From: Microbacterium sp.
Lineage (GTDB): Bacteria > Actinomycetota > Actinomycetes > Actinomycetales > Microbacteriaceae
Direction: 5' to 3'
DNA length: 64,000 nt
Assembly (NCBI RefSeq): GCF_017305435.1
Contig: NZ_JAFKIP010000009.1
Span: 62,001-126,000, forward strand
A program made the position numbers and the translations under genes. Of the stretch, positions 62,209 through 64,000 are shown one piece after another. Position 1 is the stretch's first letter; the number at the start of each line of letters is the position of its first letter. The notes below the pieces were generated by a model, which was not told the origin of the DNA, searched no databases, and saw only the letters and a program-made list of their open reading frames with translations.

Positions 62209-63887
62209 TGGTGACGCCGTCGGATGCCGCGCCGCGCACGCTCGTCGTGTGGGTGCCGGACTGGCCGATCGTCGCGCTCTTCCGGGACGGCGACGACCCG
62301 CCCCCGCAGGGCGCGCCCATCGCGATCTTCGCGAAGGGCGCAGTGGCGGCCTGCTCGGCGGCGGCGCGTGCCGAGGGGGTGCGCCGGGGCCAGCGCCGGC
62401 GCGACGCGCAGGCGCGGTGCCCGCACCTGGAGGTCGTGCTGGACGATCCGGTGCGCGATCACCGGGCGTTCGCGCCCGTCGTCGCCGCCGTCGAGGAGGC
62501 CGCCCCGGGCGTCCAGGTGGTCCAGCCCGGGCTCCTCGCCCTGCGGGCGAGGGGGCCGGAGCGCTTCTACGGGGGCGAGGCGGCAGCGGCGACCGTGCTC
62601 GCCGGCACGGTCGCCGCGCAGGGTATCGGCGATGTGCGCGTCGCCGTGGCGGACGGCGCCTTCACGGCCGAGCAGGCCGCGCGAGTGGGGACACGGGCAT
62701 CCGACCCGTTGCGGATCGTGCCGTCCGGCGCCGCCTCCGCCTTCCTCGCTCCGCTGTCGGTGGCCGTGCTCGACGACGACATCGTGAGCCTGTTCGGCCG
62801 GCTCGGCGTGCAGACTCTCGGGGCCGTGGCCGCCCTCGGCCCGGAACGGCTGAGCGAGCGCTTCGGCGCGCGCGGCGCGCGGCTGTACGCTCTGGCATCC
62901 GGTCGGGACCCCCGGTCCGTGCAGGCGCGGACACCGCCGCCCGAACTGCACCGCGAGATCTCCTTCGAGCCGCCCGTGGCGCTCGCCGACCAGATCGCGT
63001 TCGCCCTCCGCATGCCCGCGGAGGAGTTCACTCTGCGCCTGGGGGAGCGGGGGCTCGTCTGCACCGAACTGCGCGTCGTGCTCACGGGCGAGCACGGCGA
63101 TCGCAGTGAGCGGGTGTGGCTGCACCCCGGCGCGTTCGACGCCGCGGCGATCGTCGACCGGGTGCGATGGCAGCTCGCCGAGCAGGGGAGCGCCGCTTCT
63201 GCGGGCAGGCGCATCACGGGGCTGCGCAGCGCGGTCACGAGCGTGCGGATCGAGCCGGAAGGGGTGGATGCCGCCGCGCACCACACAGCGCGCCTGTTCG
63301 GCTCGGGGCCCGAGGAGCGCGTGCACCACGCGCTCTCCCGGGTACAGGCGATGCTCGGGCACCAGGGCGTCCTCACGCCGGAGATCGGCGGGGGGCGCTG
63401 GCTCGCCGAGCGGCAGCAGCTCGTGCCGTGGGGGGACGTGCGGGCGGATGCGCGCCGACACCCGGTGGGATCGGCGGGGCAAGCCGGGCCGGCGGGACAG
63501 GCGCCGCCGCCGTGGCCCGGGAGCCTGCCCGGACTGCTGCCGACCTCGGTGTTCGCCCCGCCCGTCCCCGTGGCGGTGCTCGATCGCGACGGGGACATGG
63601 TGGCGGTGGATGCCCGGGGAGAGGTCACCGCCGACCCCGTCTGGATCCTGGTGCCGACGCCGCCGGCGCGCGCTGCGTCGGGGCGCGAGGCGCCGGGGCC
63701 GGGGCCGGGCGACGGGGCGCGGCGCGGCATCCGGCACTGGGCGGGCCCCTGGCCGGTCGCCGAGCGCGGTTGGGATCCGGTGCGAGCGCGGGCCGCGCAC
63801 CGCTTCCAGGTCGTCGACAGTGCGCAGTCGGCGTGGCTGCTCGTGTGCGAGGAGGGCAGCTGGCAGGCGGAGGGGGTGTACGACTGA
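62208..63887 (+). CDS. imuB: Y-family polymerase-like mutasome hub ImuB
   Basis: The 559 aa protein has the Y-family plan: a palm/fingers-like region (about 12-165), little-finger domain to ~360 and a long C-terminal tail. The palm Asp residues (VDMDAFF in Pol IV) are replaced by WVPDWPIVAL and the SIDE motif by RGPERFYGG, so it should be inactive as a polymerase. In mycobacteria ImuB bridges the beta clamp, ImuA' and DnaE2. It overlaps imuA' by 1 bp and dnaE2 by 1 bp. Confidence 0.92.
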   Translation: MVTPSDAAPRTLVVWVPDWPIVALFRDGDDPPPQGAPIAIFAKGAVAACSAAARAEGVRRGQRRRDAQARCPHLEVVLDDPVRDHRAFAPVVAAVEEAAPGVQVVQPGLLALRARGPERFYGGEAAAATVLAGTVAAQGIGDVRVAVADGAFTAEQAARVGTRASDPLRIVPSGAASAFLAPLSVAVLDDDIVSLFGRLGVQTLGAVAALGPERLSERFGARGARLYALASGRDPRSVQARTPPPELHREISFEPPVALADQIAFALRMPAEEFTLRLGERGLVCTELRVVLTGEHGDRSERVWLHPGAFDAAAIVDRVRWQLAEQGSAASAGRRITGLRSAVTSVRIEPEGVDAAAHHTARLFGSGPEERVHHALSRVQAMLGHQGVLTPEIGGGRWLAERQQLVPWGDVRADARRHPVGSAGQAGPAGQAPPPWPGSLPGLLPTSVFAPPVPVAVLDRDGDMVAVDARGEVTADPVWILVPTPPARAASGREAPGPGPGDGARRGIRHWAGPWPVAERGWDPVRARAAHRFQVVDSAQSAWLLVCEEGSWQAEGVYD

Positions 63888-64000
63888 TGGGATTCAACAA
63901 CCCCTCCGTGACGTGGTCGGAGATGGAACGGCTCCTCAGTGGGCGCGCGAAGGAGCCCGACGGCGGCGACGGTCCGGCGTTCTCACGCAAACGCGGGACG
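63887..64000 (+). CDS. dnaE2: error-prone DNA polymerase DnaE2/ImuC, N-terminal part
   Basis: ATG 63887 shares its A with the imuB TGA. The 38 visible codons read MGFNNPSVTWSEMERLLSGR and end FSRKRGT, matching the start of mycobacterial DnaE2 (SWAEMER, then SRKR). It is the catalytic polymerase of the mutasome; the gene runs off the window. Confidence 0.9.
   Translation, partial: MGFNNPSVTWSEMERLLSGRAKEPDGGDGPAFSRKRGT

Overview
The window is high-GC chromosomal DNA of an actinobacterium, most probably a Microbacterium or close relative in Microbacteriaceae (inferred from content; no search was run). Evidence: the gpmA-phoU-senX3-regX3 block, a CarD regulator next to a fused IspD/IspF, a DUF3263/LytR_C pair, a mycobacterial-type SerC, an ImuA'-ImuB-DnaE2 mutasome, many starts placed 6-8 nt after a TANNNT box (leaderless transcripts), and saturation with the word GGATGCC/GGCATCC. 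No rRNA, insertion sequence, phage gene or CRISPR array was found. No gap between genes exceeds 300 bases; the longest (14905-15192, 16312-16567, 59444-59698) are described in the entries.

Layout. 1-16200 is mostly housekeeping: end of an FUSC-type membrane protein, a methyltransferase, phosphoglycerate mutase, phosphate signalling (PhoU, SenX3, RegX3, with a three-unit PHO-box-like repeat), CarD, IspDF, CysS, RlmB, a DUF4032 kinase-like protein and a multi-sugar ABC ATPase of MsiK type. A tRNA-Thr(TGT) lies at 16239.

16465-29618 is catabolic and accessory. First comes a GntR-controlled group: SAF-domain dehydrogenase, FadR-type regulator, MHS-family transporter, DUF1537 four-carbon-acid kinase and a small ABM-domain protein. 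Next is a LacI-controlled operon: sugar ABC binding protein, two permeases, a family VIII esterase, a GH32/68-like glycosidase and a second esterase, with the lacI-type gene facing it. The ABC operon has no ATPase; the MsiK-type gene at 13804 is the likely partner.

29857-43939 is the most unusual part. Two tightly overlapped minus-strand operons hold three different flavoproteins of the 3-ketosteroid-dehydrogenase type, a TIM-barrel isomerase/dehydratase-like protein, a VOC protein, a Gfo/Idh/MocA dehydrogenase, a zinc alcohol dehydrogenase and a YciI protein. With them are an SDR, a quinate/shikimate dehydrogenase, a shikimate-type MHS transporter and a LysR regulator. Both flavoprotein operons share an upstream sequence motif. 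My reading is a catabolic locus for hydroaromatic (quinate/shikimate-like) or other alicyclic compounds, in which dehydrogenation by the flavoproteins may lead towards an aromatic ring.

44082-64000 returns to core functions: nitroreductase and MsrB, DUF3263 and LytR_C proteins, CspA, GroEL behind two CIRCE elements, a WXG100 protein, a two-component system, CPBP protease, XPB-type helicase with a helicase-associated protein, a second cold-shock protein, SerC and a DtxR/IdeR-type regulator. It ends with an M23 peptidase behind a strongly structured leader, an HNH endonuclease, and the SOS-controlled imuA'-imuB-dnaE2 operon, which runs off the window.
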